The translations under genes were made by a program, and so were the position numbers. The notes under the pieces are model-generated. The model was not told the DNA's origin and did no database searches. It was given only the letters and a program-made list of their open reading frames with translations. A stretch of 64,000 bases of DNA. Origin: Paenibacillus pectinilyticus (GTDB taxonomy: Bacteria > Bacillota > Bacilli > Paenibacillales > NBRC-103111). Positions 19,263 to 27,245 of this stretch are shown piece after piece; positions within the stretch are counted from its first letter, which is position 1; every line of letters begins with the position of its first letter. The stretch spans positions 62,001-126,000 of the forward strand of contig NZ_LYPC01000010.1 of assembly GCF_001700435.1 (NCBI RefSeq), written 5' to 3'.

Positions 19263-20057
19263 ATGCTAGGACAATTAGCGAAACAAGAACAAACAACTGA
19301 CGAGAAAAAAATCCTGAGCATCAAAGGACTTGAGGTGAACTTCGACGGATTCAAAGCTCTACGAAACCTAGACTTTTCTTTACAATACGGCGAGCTTCGC
19401 TTCTTGATCGGACCGAACGGTGCTGGCAAAACGACCTTACTGGATGTCATTTGCGGCAAAGTAAAGCCTTCGCAGGGCCAGGTCTTTTTCAAAGATGCCA
19501 TCGACCTTACCAAACATCAAGAGCATCAAATTGCGCAGCTTGGCATCGGTCGCAAGTTTCAAGCGCCAACTGTCTTCTCCACCTTAACGGTGTTTGAGAA
19601 TTTGGCCCTTTCGATGAAACAGCAACGCGGACTCTTGAGTGCGCTCTGGACCAAAACAACAAGTGAACAACGAGAACGGCTTCATCTCCGGTTAGGCATG
19701 ATTGGCCTGGAGAGCAAGGCCAAAGAACGTGCAGGCTCCCTGTCCCATGGGGAGAAACAGTGGCTTGAGATCGGGATGCTCCTCATGCAGGAGCCTGATC
19801 TCTTGCTGCTGGATGAGCCCGCAGCCGGGATGACCGACAGCGAAACCGAGAAAACCGGTGAACTTCTCCATGACATTGCAGCGAATCAAACGATTATCGT
19901 CGTGGAACATGATATGGCGTTCGTTCGCCAGTTCGCAAGAACAGTAACCGTGCTTCACGAAGGGACTGTCCTGCGAGAGGGCACCATGGCGGATATTCAG
20001 AATGACGATAAAGTAGCGGAAGTGTACCTCGGAAGGAGAGTGGAGCGCGGTGCTTAA
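19263..20057 (+). CDS. urtD: Urea ABC transporter ATP-binding protein UrtD
   Basis: 264 residues, LivG-type ATPase: Walker A GPNGAGKTT near residue 57, a signature region read as SLSHGEKQWLEIGM (LSHGE replacing LSGGQ, normal for this family), Walker B LLLLDEPAAGM and the H-loop His in VEHDMAFV. AAAGGGGA precedes the ATG. Its end overlaps urtE by 8 bp. Confidence 0.95.
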   Translation: MLGQLAKQEQTTDEKKILSIKGLEVNFDGFKALRNLDFSLQYGELRFLIGPNGAGKTTLLDVICGKVKPSQGQVFFKDAIDLTKHQEHQIAQLGIGRKFQAPTVFSTLTVFENLALSMKQQRGLLSALWTKTTSEQRERLHLRLGMIGLESKAKERAGSLSHGEKQWLEIGMLLMQEPDLLLLDEPAAGMTDSETEKTGELLHDIAANQTIIVVEHDMAFVRQFARTVTVLHEGTVLREGTMADIQNDDKVAEVYLGRRVERGA

Positions 20058-20745
20058 ACTACAGAACATAGAAGCCGGTTATGGGGAGAGTATGGTCGTT
20101 CGGGGTGTCAACCTCGAAGTAAAGCCTGGACAGATCGTCTGTCTGATGGGGCGTAACGGAGTTGGGAAATCCACATTGATGAAAAGTATTATGGGTCTAA
20201 TTAAACCAAGATCCGGTGCGATCCACTATAATGGATCGATTATCACCTCCGCTTCCCCCGATCGCCGAGCGAAGTCAGGAATTGGCTATGTCCCTCAGGG
20301 CCGTGAAATCTTCCCACAACTCAGCGTTGAGGAAAATCTGTTACTTGGTCTGGAAGCCGCAACAGATCGCAGAAAAAAACTGCCTGATTCCCTCTTCGAT
20401 ACATTCCCTGTGCTCCGCCAGATGCTTCATCGCAAAGGAGGCGACCTCAGCGGCGGTCAGCAGCAGCAATTAGCGATTGCAAGAGCACTCGCTTCTAGCC
20501 CTAAGCTTCTGCTGCTGGATGAACCTATGGAGGGCATACAGCCGTCTATCGTCATGGAGATTGAAGCGATCATCGAAACCATTAAGCGCAATCGCCAAAT
20601 CGCCGTGCTGTTGGTCGAGCAAAGCTTGGAATTCGCTACTAGTATCGCCGATTACTATTATGTACTAGACCGCGGCACCATTGCTGCTGAAGGAAATGCA
20701 GAACATTTGAGCGAAGAACTCGTACGTAAGCATTTAACCGTATGA
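20050..20745 (+). CDS. urtE: Urea ABC transporter ATP-binding protein UrtE
   Basis: 231 residues, LivF-type ATPase: Walker A GRNGVGKST near residue 36, signature LSGGQQQQLAIARAL, Walker B LLLLDEPMEGIQPSI; the EGIQPSI stretch is typical of UrtE. It starts with GTG overlapping the urtD stop, implying coupled translation. Last gene of the urea transport operon. Confidence 0.95.
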   Translation: MLKLQNIEAGYGESMVVRGVNLEVKPGQIVCLMGRNGVGKSTLMKSIMGLIKPRSGAIHYNGSIITSASPDRRAKSGIGYVPQGREIFPQLSVEENLLLGLEAATDRRKKLPDSLFDTFPVLRQMLHRKGGDLSGGQQQQLAIARALASSPKLLLLDEPMEGIQPSIVMEIEAIIETIKRNRQIAVLLVEQSLEFATSIADYYYVLDRGTIAAEGNAEHLSEELVRKHLTV

Positions 20746-20774
20746 GGCTACAATTACACTTCCTAATACCCAAG

Positions 20775-20835
20775 AGAAGTTGACCCACTTGACCTAAGCA
20801 ATTAGGCAGCAAGTAAGGGTCAGCTTCTTTTTTTT
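20775..20835 (+). terminator. Terminator of urtABCDE
   Basis: A 12-bp stem AGAAGTTGACCC/GGGTCAGCTTCT (one G-T pair) across a 30-nt loop, followed by a run of eight T. Confidence 0.85.
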
Positions 20836-20964
20836 AGCCCATGGAAAATAAGTTAAACTGGACGTCTCAAAATGGATAGGATAACATGACATATAGATAG
20901 GATCGATTATTGCGTACGGCATATCGAGCACCTAGCCTTTTTAAGGTGAAGGAGGGGAACCTGT

Positions 20965-21657
20965 ATGTCAAAAATTTTGATCATCGAAGATGATTTAAGT
21001 ATTGGCGAAATGATGTCCATTTACTTATATGAAGATGGCTATGAAGTGAAACGAGCAGAGAATGGCCGACAAGGCGAGACCTTGTTTCGAGAATTTCAAC
21101 CGGATATGATCGTTCTCGATTTGATGCTGCCTGATGTGGATGGGATCCAGCTGTGCACGATGTTTCGCCAAACCTCCCACATTCCGATCTTGATGGTATC
21201 GGCGAAGAACGAAGTTTCAGACCGCGTGAAGGGACTTCAGACAGGTGCTGACGACTATTTATGCAAACCCTTCTCGATGCGCGAGCTATCTGCCCGAATC
21301 CAAGCGTTGCTCAGGCGCTCCAACACCTTCACACCACAGGCACCTTCATCATCCGATACGGTGATTCATGCCATGATTAACTTAGATGTCGAGAAACGCT
21401 GTTTATTTGTAGCTGGCAAAAGCATTGACACGACATTCTCGGAATTCGAAATCATGAAGCTTTTCTGGCAAAATCAAGGCAGGGTTTACAGTCGTGAAGA
21501 GCTGCTGAATCGGGTGCGTGGCTTTGACTCCCATGTCACTGAGCGTGCGATCGATGTACATATTGCCAATCTTCGAAAAAAAATAGAAGATGACCCCAAA
21601 GAACCCAAGCACATTAAGACCGTGTGGGGGGTTGGATATAAATTTTTACTCCTGTAA
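20965..21657 (+). CDS. OmpR/PhoB-family response regulator without adjacent kinase
   Basis: 230-residue DNA-binding response regulator: receiver domain (1-120) with acidic pair Glu8-Asp9-Asp10, phospho-acceptor Asp52 in IVLDLMLPD and Lys in the CKPF segment; winged-helix domain (about 130-228) ending TVWGVGYKF. GAAGGAGGGG precedes the ATG. No histidine kinase lies next to it, so it is an orphan here. Terminated separately from urt and gerQ; target genes unknown. Confidence 0.93.
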   Translation: MSKILIIEDDLSIGEMMSIYLYEDGYEVKRAENGRQGETLFREFQPDMIVLDLMLPDVDGIQLCTMFRQTSHIPILMVSAKNEVSDRVKGLQTGADDYLCKPFSMRELSARIQALLRRSNTFTPQAPSSSDTVIHAMINLDVEKRCLFVAGKSIDTTFSEFEIMKLFWQNQGRVYSREELLNRVRGFDSHVTERAIDVHIANLRKKIEDDPKEPKHIKTVWGVGYKFLLL

Positions 21658-21678
21658 GCTCCCTTGGGGGCTTTTTTT
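21657..21678 (+). terminator. Terminator of the response-regulator gene
   Basis: AGCTCCC/GGGGGCT stem with a short loop followed by TTTTTTT; the stem starts in the stop codon. Confidence 0.75.
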
Positions 21679-21821
21679 GTTTGCGAAAATACAGAGGAAT
21701 TCGTCACCAAATGGGCATGAGCACAATATGATGATTATGGAAAATGACCCAAACGAATTGTTTTGAAATCACATTTACGAAGAAAGCTTTCCTATTGAAA
21801 GCTCAAGGAGGAAACACCCTA

Positions 21822-22274
21822 ATGTTGAATAACCCGTACAAAATTGGAAATCAAGCAATGCCTCAGATGCAATACGGTACGCCATATCCGGCTTATCCCG
21901 TTCCAACAAGTGTGACGAACCAAATGGTTCCCATGACACCTAATGGCACGGTACTTACGCAACCAGGAAGCGGACTTCAAACAGGCGTGAATGTGCCTGC
22001 ACTTCCAATCGAAGAATCATACATTGAAAATATCCTTCGTTTGAACCTTGGTAAAATGGCAACCCTCTACATGACATACGAAAATAACTCCGAGTGGAAT
22101 GCCAAAATTTTCAAAGGAAAATTAGAAGCAGCTGGACGTGATCATATCATTATCAGTGACCCCGTTACAGGTATGCGGTTCCTCTTACTTATGGTGAACT
22201 TGGATTACATTACATTTGACGAAGAATTAAACTACTTCTACCCCTTCCAAGGCGGAACTGGCCCAAAAAGATAA
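21822..22274 (+). CDS. gerQ: Spore coat protein GerQ
   Basis: 150 residues. The C-terminal core (about 65-140: YIENILRLNLGKMATLYMT, ENNSEWNAKIFKGKLEAAG, RDHIIISDPVTG) is the GerQ signature; the N-terminal third is Pro/Tyr/Gln-rich. In Bacillus GerQ is needed for CwlJ coat assembly and is cross-linked by transglutaminase Tgl. ATG 21822 is preferred over 21744 because AAGGAGGAAA precedes it. The first part of the frame from 21744 is therefore leader. Confidence 0.93.
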   Translation: MLNNPYKIGNQAMPQMQYGTPYPAYPVPTSVTNQMVPMTPNGTVLTQPGSGLQTGVNVPALPIEESYIENILRLNLGKMATLYMTYENNSEWNAKIFKGKLEAAGRDHIIISDPVTGMRFLLLMVNLDYITFDEELNYFYPFQGGTGPKR

Positions 22275-22285
22275 TTTGTAAATAA

Positions 22286-22319
22286 AACCGCTGCTCCGTA
22301 ACCAGAGCAACGGTTTTTT
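22286..22319 (+). terminator. Terminator of gerQ
   Basis: AACCG-TGCTC/GAGCA-CGGTT stem with one mismatch and an 8-nt loop, followed by TTTTTTG. Confidence 0.85.
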
Positions 22320-22320
22320 G

Positions 22321-22617
22321 TTAGGTTGAGGCAACTTCTGAGAAGTGCCACATATGTACCTTTTTCAGGCCGCCTTGTACCCAGTTGTCCCAATCGCCGC
22401 GCTCTTCTTCATGATCACTCCCCTGCAAGCGCTCTTGTTTCAACTTCAGGTACTCCTCGTAAGTGACCTCATTCCAAATTTCTACATAAAGTCCTTCCTG
22501 ATCTGTACCCTCCAATAGCTCCAAACGCCCTTCCCGCTGCTTAATTCCTTGCATATAGATGAGAAAAGAGTTCCTACATTCGGGTTTTATGGCATACTCT
22601 ACAAAAACTTTAGACAT
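22321..22617 (-). CDS. Small cytosolic protein, unknown function
   Basis: 98 residues, rich in Glu, Lys and Trp, no signal or membrane segment. The N-terminal beta-strand pattern (KVFVEYAIKP) followed by amphipathic helices recalls dimeric alpha/beta-barrel (monooxygenase-like) proteins, but no catalytic residue can be named. AGAAGGAGATC lies before the ATG. It is divergent from the YfhP-like gene. Confidence 0.65.
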   Translation of the reverse strand: MSKVFVEYAIKPECRNSFLIYMQGIKQREGRLELLEGTDQEGLYVEIWNEVTYEEYLKLKQERLQGSDHEEERGDWDNWVQGGLKKVHMWHFSEVAST

Positions 22618-22742
22618 TTTTAGATCTCCTTCTGATTTATTTTTTACTCTAAAATGGTAAACTAAGAGGAAGATGTCTATAGAACCTTCCCACCCCAGAT
22701 ACAGATAACCATCTGTACAGAAATACTTAGGAGGTAAATCAG

Positions 22743-23729
22743 TTGGATACAGGCACTCATCTTGTCATTGGCTTAGGCTTAGCGGGTCTTTCGCAAATTG
22801 ATCCGAGCATTTCCGCAAGTACGGCGGCAACCACTGCTGTCTTTATTGGAACTGTCGTTGGTTCACAGATTCCGGACCTGGATGGGCTGCTCCGATTCAA
22901 AGGGAACGCCATCTATATTCGCAATCACCGCGGGCGATCTCATTCGCTTCCAGCTCTTCCTTTATGGACGCTGCTGATTACAGGGGCACTATCGCCATTT
23001 TTTCATGGTATCCCGCTCCTGCATCTTGCCATGTGGATTGGTATTGCCGTATGCTTTCACGTGTTTACCGATTGCTTCAACACCTATGGTACCCAAGCTG
23101 TTCGACCCTTCTCGGAAAAATGGGTATCGTGGAATATCATTCACATCTTTGATCCTTTTATTTTCACGAGCCACCTGGCTGCAATCTTCATGTGGTCCTT
23201 CCACTTAGCGAAGCCACAGCTCATTTTCCCAACGTTGTACGGCATACTCGCACTGTATTACATTTGGCGAACACTTGATCATGCCATTATTGAAAAAGGT
23301 CTGTTTCGCAAAGATCCGACCTATCAGCCTGGCGATAAATATACCCTCATTGTAACATTCAACCTTTATGTCTGGAATATTGTAAAAGAGCGCACGGATG
23401 GCACGTATCAATTAGGTGAGCTTAAGAATGGCAAGCTGAAATGGTTAGATACGATCAAATGCGCAGACCACCATCCTGCTATCGAGGCTTCCAAGCAGCA
23501 TGAGGACATTCAAGCCCTGCTCTACTTCTCTTCCTTCACTTGTGCGGAAGTAAAAGAGCATCGCTGGGGCTATGAAGTAAGATGGGCGGATGTTCGTTAC
23601 CGTCATCGCAAGCAGTATCCCTTCGTCGGCGTGATCCTGATGGATCACAACTACCAAACCCTCGACTCCTACGTCGGCTGGGTGAACGATACAAAGCTCG
23701 GCAAAAAGCTGCGAGTTGATCTATATTAA
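22743..23729 (+). CDS. YfhP-like membrane-bound metal-dependent hydrolase (DUF457/YdjM type)
   Basis: 328 residues. The N-terminal half has several hydrophobic helices and conserved metal-ligand-like motifs: DTGTHLVIGL (residues 2-11), GSQIPDLD near 40-47, NHRGRSHS near 61-68 and HVFTDCFNTYG near 101-111. These match the YdjM/YfhP integral membrane hydrolase family. The C-terminal half is soluble. TTG start at 22743 is supported by TAGGAGGTAAA. In Bacillus YfhP is a negative regulator near yfhQ (mutY); its substrate is unknown. Confidence 0.85.
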   Translation: MDTGTHLVIGLGLAGLSQIDPSISASTAATTAVFIGTVVGSQIPDLDGLLRFKGNAIYIRNHRGRSHSLPALPLWTLLITGALSPFFHGIPLLHLAMWIGIAVCFHVFTDCFNTYGTQAVRPFSEKWVSWNIIHIFDPFIFTSHLAAIFMWSFHLAKPQLIFPTLYGILALYYIWRTLDHAIIEKGLFRKDPTYQPGDKYTLIVTFNLYVWNIVKERTDGTYQLGELKNGKLKWLDTIKCADHHPAIEASKQHEDIQALLYFSSFTCAEVKEHRWGYEVRWADVRYRHRKQYPFVGVILMDHNYQTLDSYVGWVNDTKLGKKLRVDLY

Positions 23730-23733
23730 AGAG

Positions 23734-23761
23734 AAGGCGCGTGTAATAACGCGCCTTTTTT
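23734..23761 (+). terminator. Terminator of the YfhP-like gene
   Basis: AAGGCGCGT/ACGCGCCTT stem, GTAATA loop, T-run. Confidence 0.85.
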
Positions 23762-23794
23762 CATGCGCTGGCATATGTCTGTGAGTCCACGAGC

Positions 23795-23830
23795 AAAAGC
23801 CTAGGAGCTTGTTTAGGGCTCCTAGGCTTT
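23795..23830 (-). terminator. Terminator of the first SASP gene
   Basis: On the minus strand a perfect 13-bp stem (AAAGCCTAGGAGC/GCTCCTAGGCTTT) with a 9-nt loop, ending in TTTTG, downstream of the SASP. Confidence 0.8.
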
Positions 23831-23876
23831 AATATTACATAGATCGGGTATGCTAGTACGGTGACAAGTGATCTAA

Positions 23877-24107
23877 TTAACGATAATTAGATCCAGATTG
23901 CCCCGCAAGTGATTGCTCGGCGATTTGTACCAAGCGGCGAGTAATGGCACCACCAATAGATCCTGTGTCGCGGGTCGCCATGTTGCCATAGTACCCATCT
24001 TGAGGAATTTGGATGCCCAACTCTTGAGCTACCTCATATTTCAATTGATCTAAAGCTTGATTGGATTGCGGAACTACCAGTTGATTGCTGCTACGAGATT
24101 GTGCCAT
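23877..24107 (-). CDS. Alpha/beta-type small acid-soluble spore protein
   Basis: 76 residues. The two SASP signatures are present: KYEVAQELGIQIPQDGYYG (with the germination protease cleavage site) near 23-41 and TGSIGGAITRRLVQIAEQ near 48-65. SASPs coat spore DNA in the forespore and protect it from UV and heat. ATG 24107 (MAQSRSSN) is chosen because AAAGGAG precedes it; the longer frame from 24131 is not needed. A close paralogue lies at 34198-34434. Confidence 0.95.
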   Translation of the reverse strand: MAQSRSSNQLVVPQSNQALDQLKYEVAQELGIQIPQDGYYGNMATRDTGSIGGAITRRLVQIAEQSLAGQSGSNYR

Positions 24108-24259
24108 AAGGATCGAACTCCTTTCAGTCAACTATGATCTTTGATGTATTTGCAAGCTTGCAAAGATAGTATGTGGAGGAAATGAATTTATATGCACGGC
24201 GCTCAAAAAAGTTTAGAATAAGAAGATCGCACGAAACTTCTAGAAAGTAGGTCACACAC

Positions 24260-24445
24260 ATGAGTAAACCATTAGCACTCCTATTCGCAGTTGTCGGCAC
24301 ACTGCTGCTCGCTTGTATCTCCTTATTTATCGCGCTCCGACTACCTTGGATGGTGCTCGCGAGTTCCCTTATTGCATTAGGCTTCATCGGTTACGGCTTC
24401 GCTGTCAAAGTGAAGATGCGCAGGAAAAATACACCTTCGAAGTAA
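24260..24445 (+). CDS. Small two-helix membrane protein (YlaF/DUF5325-like)
   Basis: 61 residues with two hydrophobic helices (about 4-25 and 30-48) and a basic tail KVKMRRKNTPSK. Length and layout resemble Bacillus YlaF, but the match is from memory only. Role unknown. Confidence 0.65.
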   Translation: MSKPLALLFAVVGTLLLACISLFIALRLPWMVLASSLIALGFIGYGFAVKVKMRRKNTPSK

Positions 24446-24455
24446 CCCTCAATAG

Positions 24456-24496
24456 AAAAAGCGCAAACCGCCTTTATAGGCTGTTTGCACTTTTTT
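24456..24496. terminator. Bidirectional terminator between the small membrane protein and trpS
   Basis: GCAAACCGCC pairs with GGCTGTTTGC (one mismatch). TTTTTT follows on the plus strand and TTTTTC on the minus strand. Confidence 0.8.
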
Positions 24497-24513
24497 GATT
24501 ATTTAGGTTAGGC

Positions 24514-25497
24514 TTAGCCAACAATAAAGCCCATGCGTTTTTTCACTTCAAGCAGCGTTTGATTAGCAACTTCTGCTGCTTCCTGAGCACCTTTTTTCAA
24601 AATATCAAAAATTTCTCCGGATTTGCGAATCTGTTGGTAGCGCTCTTGGATCGGCTCCAGAACAGACACAATTACTTCAGCGAGCTCTTTTTTGAACGGA
24701 CCATAACCCTGCCCATCATATTTCGCCTCAATTTCCGCTAGGCTCATTTCTGCAAAATGAGAGTAGATCGACATCAGATTACTCACTTCAGGCTTGTTCT
24801 GAGGATCATACTTCACCTCACGACCGGAATCCGTTACGGCACGGCTAAGCTTCTTACGAATCACATCAGGGCTATCCAGCATCGCGATAAAGCTGCCAGC
24901 ATTCGGATTGCTCTTGCTCATTTTCTTAGAAGCATCATCTAAGGACATAATTCTAGCCCCAACTTCTGGCATATACGGCTGCGGCATCACGAACATCTCA
25001 CCGAATCGATTGTTGAAACGGTTCGCCAAATCACGCGTCAGCTCCAAATGTTGCTTTTGATCATCGCCTACAGGAATTAAATCCGCATTATATAGCAAAA
25101 TATCAGCAGCCATCAGAGACGGATACGTGAACAGCCCTGCGCCCACGGATTCTTTGCCTTCGGACTTATCTTTGAACTGCGTCATACGCTCCAGCTCACC
25201 CATGTGAGTAAGTGTCGTCATAATCCAGCCAAGCTCGGCATGCGCGTGTACATGGGACTGTAGGAAAACAGATGCTTTATTCGGGTCTAGACCCGACGCG
25301 ATGTAAAGCGAAGCGATGGATTCCGTTTGCTCCCGCAGCGCTGCTGGATCTTGCGGCACCGTAATGGCATGCATATCCACGACCATGAAATAACAGCGAT
25401 GAAGCTCCTGCAGCTTTACGAAATTGCGAAGTGCGCCAATATAATTACCAATCGTCAGCTGACCGCTGGATTGCATACCAGATAGTACTCGTTTCAT
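24514..25497 (-). CDS. trpS: Tryptophanyl-tRNA synthetase
   Basis: 327-residue class I aminoacyl-tRNA synthetase. The HIGH-type motif is TIGNYIG near residues 16-22 and the KMSKS motif is intact near 192. SGMQSSGQLTIGNY is the TrpS N-terminal signature and VGDDQKQHLELTRDLANRFN the tryptophan/ATP pocket region. It is preceded by a T-box leader, so uncharged tRNA-Trp should raise expression. Confidence 0.97.
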   Translation of the reverse strand: MKRVLSGMQSSGQLTIGNYIGALRNFVKLQELHRCYFMVVDMHAITVPQDPAALREQTESIASLYIASGLDPNKASVFLQSHVHAHAELGWIMTTLTHMGELERMTQFKDKSEGKESVGAGLFTYPSLMAADILLYNADLIPVGDDQKQHLELTRDLANRFNNRFGEMFVMPQPYMPEVGARIMSLDDASKKMSKSNPNAGSFIAMLDSPDVIRKKLSRAVTDSGREVKYDPQNKPEVSNLMSIYSHFAEMSLAEIEAKYDGQGYGPFKKELAEVIVSVLEPIQERYQQIRKSGEIFDILKKGAQEAAEVANQTLLEVKKRMGFIVG

Positions 25498-25553
25498 GTT
25501 GAAACCCTCCTGAAAATGTGATTGTGTTCACTTCGTATCCCTAAAAAAGACAA

Positions 25554-25843
25554 CAAAAAAGCCTCCCTCCGCAAGGGACGAGAGACCGTGGTACCACCCT
25601 AATTTGTCTACGCACATAACCAAGTTATGCTCATGTAAACCTTCAGGCTCTGATAACGGAGAGCTACCGTTTAGCATAATTAACTGTGGTTTTAGTCCGG
25701 CCTAGGTTCCGGTGATTCAACACAGTGTTCAGCTTCAAGCTCAAGGATCCATTCGGTCTGCTTGTTTCACCGGTTCGCACCAACCACCGGCTCTCTGAGA
25801 AACGTGAGACAAACGTACTTGTTCCTATCATCGCAATTGATTT
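25554..25843 (-). ncRNA. T-box leader of trpS
   Basis: On the minus strand the invariant T-box AGGGTGGTACCACG (25587-25600) is followed by a GC-rich terminator stem and TTTTTT (25555-25580). Upstream, Stem I carries the GA-rich bulge and a specifier loop GAATGGATCC, whose UGG triplet (25749-25751) is the Trp codon. Binding of uncharged tRNA-Trp favours the antiterminator. It covers most of the 460-bp gap between trpS and the next gene. Confidence 0.93.
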
Positions 25844-25849
25844 GTTATT

Positions 25850-25877
25850 ATTATACACCCTTCGAGATCAATGTCAA
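25850..25877 (-). promoter_or_regulatory. Sigma-A promoter of the trpS T-box transcript
   Basis: -35 TTGACA (25872-25877), 16-bp spacer, -10 TATAAT (25850-25855) on the minus strand; both hexamers are consensus. Confidence 0.85.
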
Positions 25878-25958
25878 TCGATGACGTTGTCCTAGATAGC
25901 CGAGCATGTACATAGGATAGATACATATCAATCCTTTCGGTAAAGGGGTGTCAACGCA

Positions 25959-27131
25959 TTGTCATCAACTCTGTACCGCTGGAGCCTTCCCATCTCCACG
26001 GTGATTTGCGCGTTTCTCTTGATTCTTATCGTGACGACAAGGCAGCTCCCACCGTTCATGCTCGTGATGGAGCCGATTCGAAGTGTGTTCATGGCGTTTA
26101 TGGACATATTTCTAGATGCGCTCCCCTTCATGATCCTAGGTGTCGTGCTTTCCACGGTGGTTGAGAATTTCATCCCTGAGGGGGTCATCCAACGCATGAC
26201 ACCTCGGCATCCTTTGGGTGGCATTTTATTTGCCTGTGTCCTAGGGATTATGTTTCCACTCTGCGAGTGTGGGATGATTCCCTTCGTTCGCCGACTGATG
26301 CGCAAAGGAATGCCTGTCTACATCGCCGTCATTTTCATACTCGTCGGGCCTATTCTAAATCCTATCGTCTTTGCCTCCACCTGGATGGCTTTCCGCGGTA
26401 ACCCGGCCATGGCCTATTCACGTATGGGGCTTACGTTTGGTGTAGCACTTGTGATCGGCTTCCTGCTCACACGATTTCTTAAGAGCAATCCTTTAAGGCA
26501 TCCTATTCAGCCTGTTGGAGGCCCTCTACACCTACCTAAGCAGGAGCATACGCCTCATGGTGAACATAAGCATACGCATGGACATGACGGCCCTCATAAG
26601 CACGAACACAACCAAGTACACGATCATGGGCATGAGCATGTTCACAAGCATGAGCACGATCACCACCATGATGACCATGACCATGGGCATGACCACCACG
26701 GCCACAACCATGCGCATGGAGACAGTCGAGTGATGACAATGGTCAGCCACGGTACCTCCGAGTTGTTCGAGATGAGCAGATACTTGATGCTCGGCGCCCT
26801 CCTGACTGCACTCATTCAAACCTTCGTCGCACAGGACAGCCTCACCGCCATCGGTCAAGGCCCTTTCATCTCTCATGTATTCATGATGGGCTTCGCCTAT
26901 CTGCTCTCCCTATGCTCAACGACAGACGCCTTCGTCGCCGTCTCCTTCGCCAAATCGTTCTCACCTGGCTCCTTACTCGCCTTCCTTGTGTTCGGCCCTA
27001 TGATTGACGTTAAGAGCACCATGATGCTGCTTTCCGTCTTCAAGGCCCGTTTCGTCTTGACGCTAGCTGTTGTTGTCGCGATAACTGTACTCATCGGTTC
27101 GTTGTTATTTATGCGGTTTTTTCTGGTTTAG
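25959..27131 (+). CDS. UPF0718 (DUF318, YcgR-like) permease with large His-rich loop
   Basis: 390-residue membrane protein of the UPF0718/permease_DUF318 family, about eight to ten helices. Family hallmarks are FPLCECGMIPFVRRL near 104-118 and LVGPILNPIVF near 129-139, with a C-terminal SLCSTTDAFVA repeat of the Cys/Ser motif. A cytosolic or external loop near residues 195-254 is almost half histidine, alternating with Asp, Glu, Gly and Lys, and probably binds divalent metal. TTG 25959 has a TAAAGGGGTG site. Bacillus YcgR is paired with YcgQ; no ycgQ is present here. Transported substrate unknown. Confidence 0.85.
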   Translation: MSSTLYRWSLPISTVICAFLLILIVTTRQLPPFMLVMEPIRSVFMAFMDIFLDALPFMILGVVLSTVVENFIPEGVIQRMTPRHPLGGILFACVLGIMFPLCECGMIPFVRRLMRKGMPVYIAVIFILVGPILNPIVFASTWMAFRGNPAMAYSRMGLTFGVALVIGFLLTRFLKSNPLRHPIQPVGGPLHLPKQEHTPHGEHKHTHGHDGPHKHEHNQVHDHGHEHVHKHEHDHHHDDHDHGHDHHGHNHAHGDSRVMTMVSHGTSELFEMSRYLMLGALLTALIQTFVAQDSLTAIGQGPFISHVFMMGFAYLLSLCSTTDAFVAVSFAKSFSPGSLLAFLVFGPMIDVKSTMMLLSVFKARFVLTLAVVVAITVLIGSLLFMRFFLV

Positions 27132-27184
27132 TCCTATAGATGTGCTAGGAGTCCGTCCAATGATGTCCCTTCGTAACACAACAT

Positions 27185-27231
27185 AAAAAGCCCCCCTCCC
27201 ACCAACGTTTCCGTTGCCTGAGAGGAGGGCT
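27185..27231 (-). terminator. Terminator of ilvD
   Basis: GAGGAGGGCT region pairs with AGCCCCCCTC (one mismatch), with an inner CAACG/CGTTG helix; followed on the minus strand by TTTTT. Confidence 0.8.
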
Positions 27232-27245
27232 GTATGTCGTACAAA

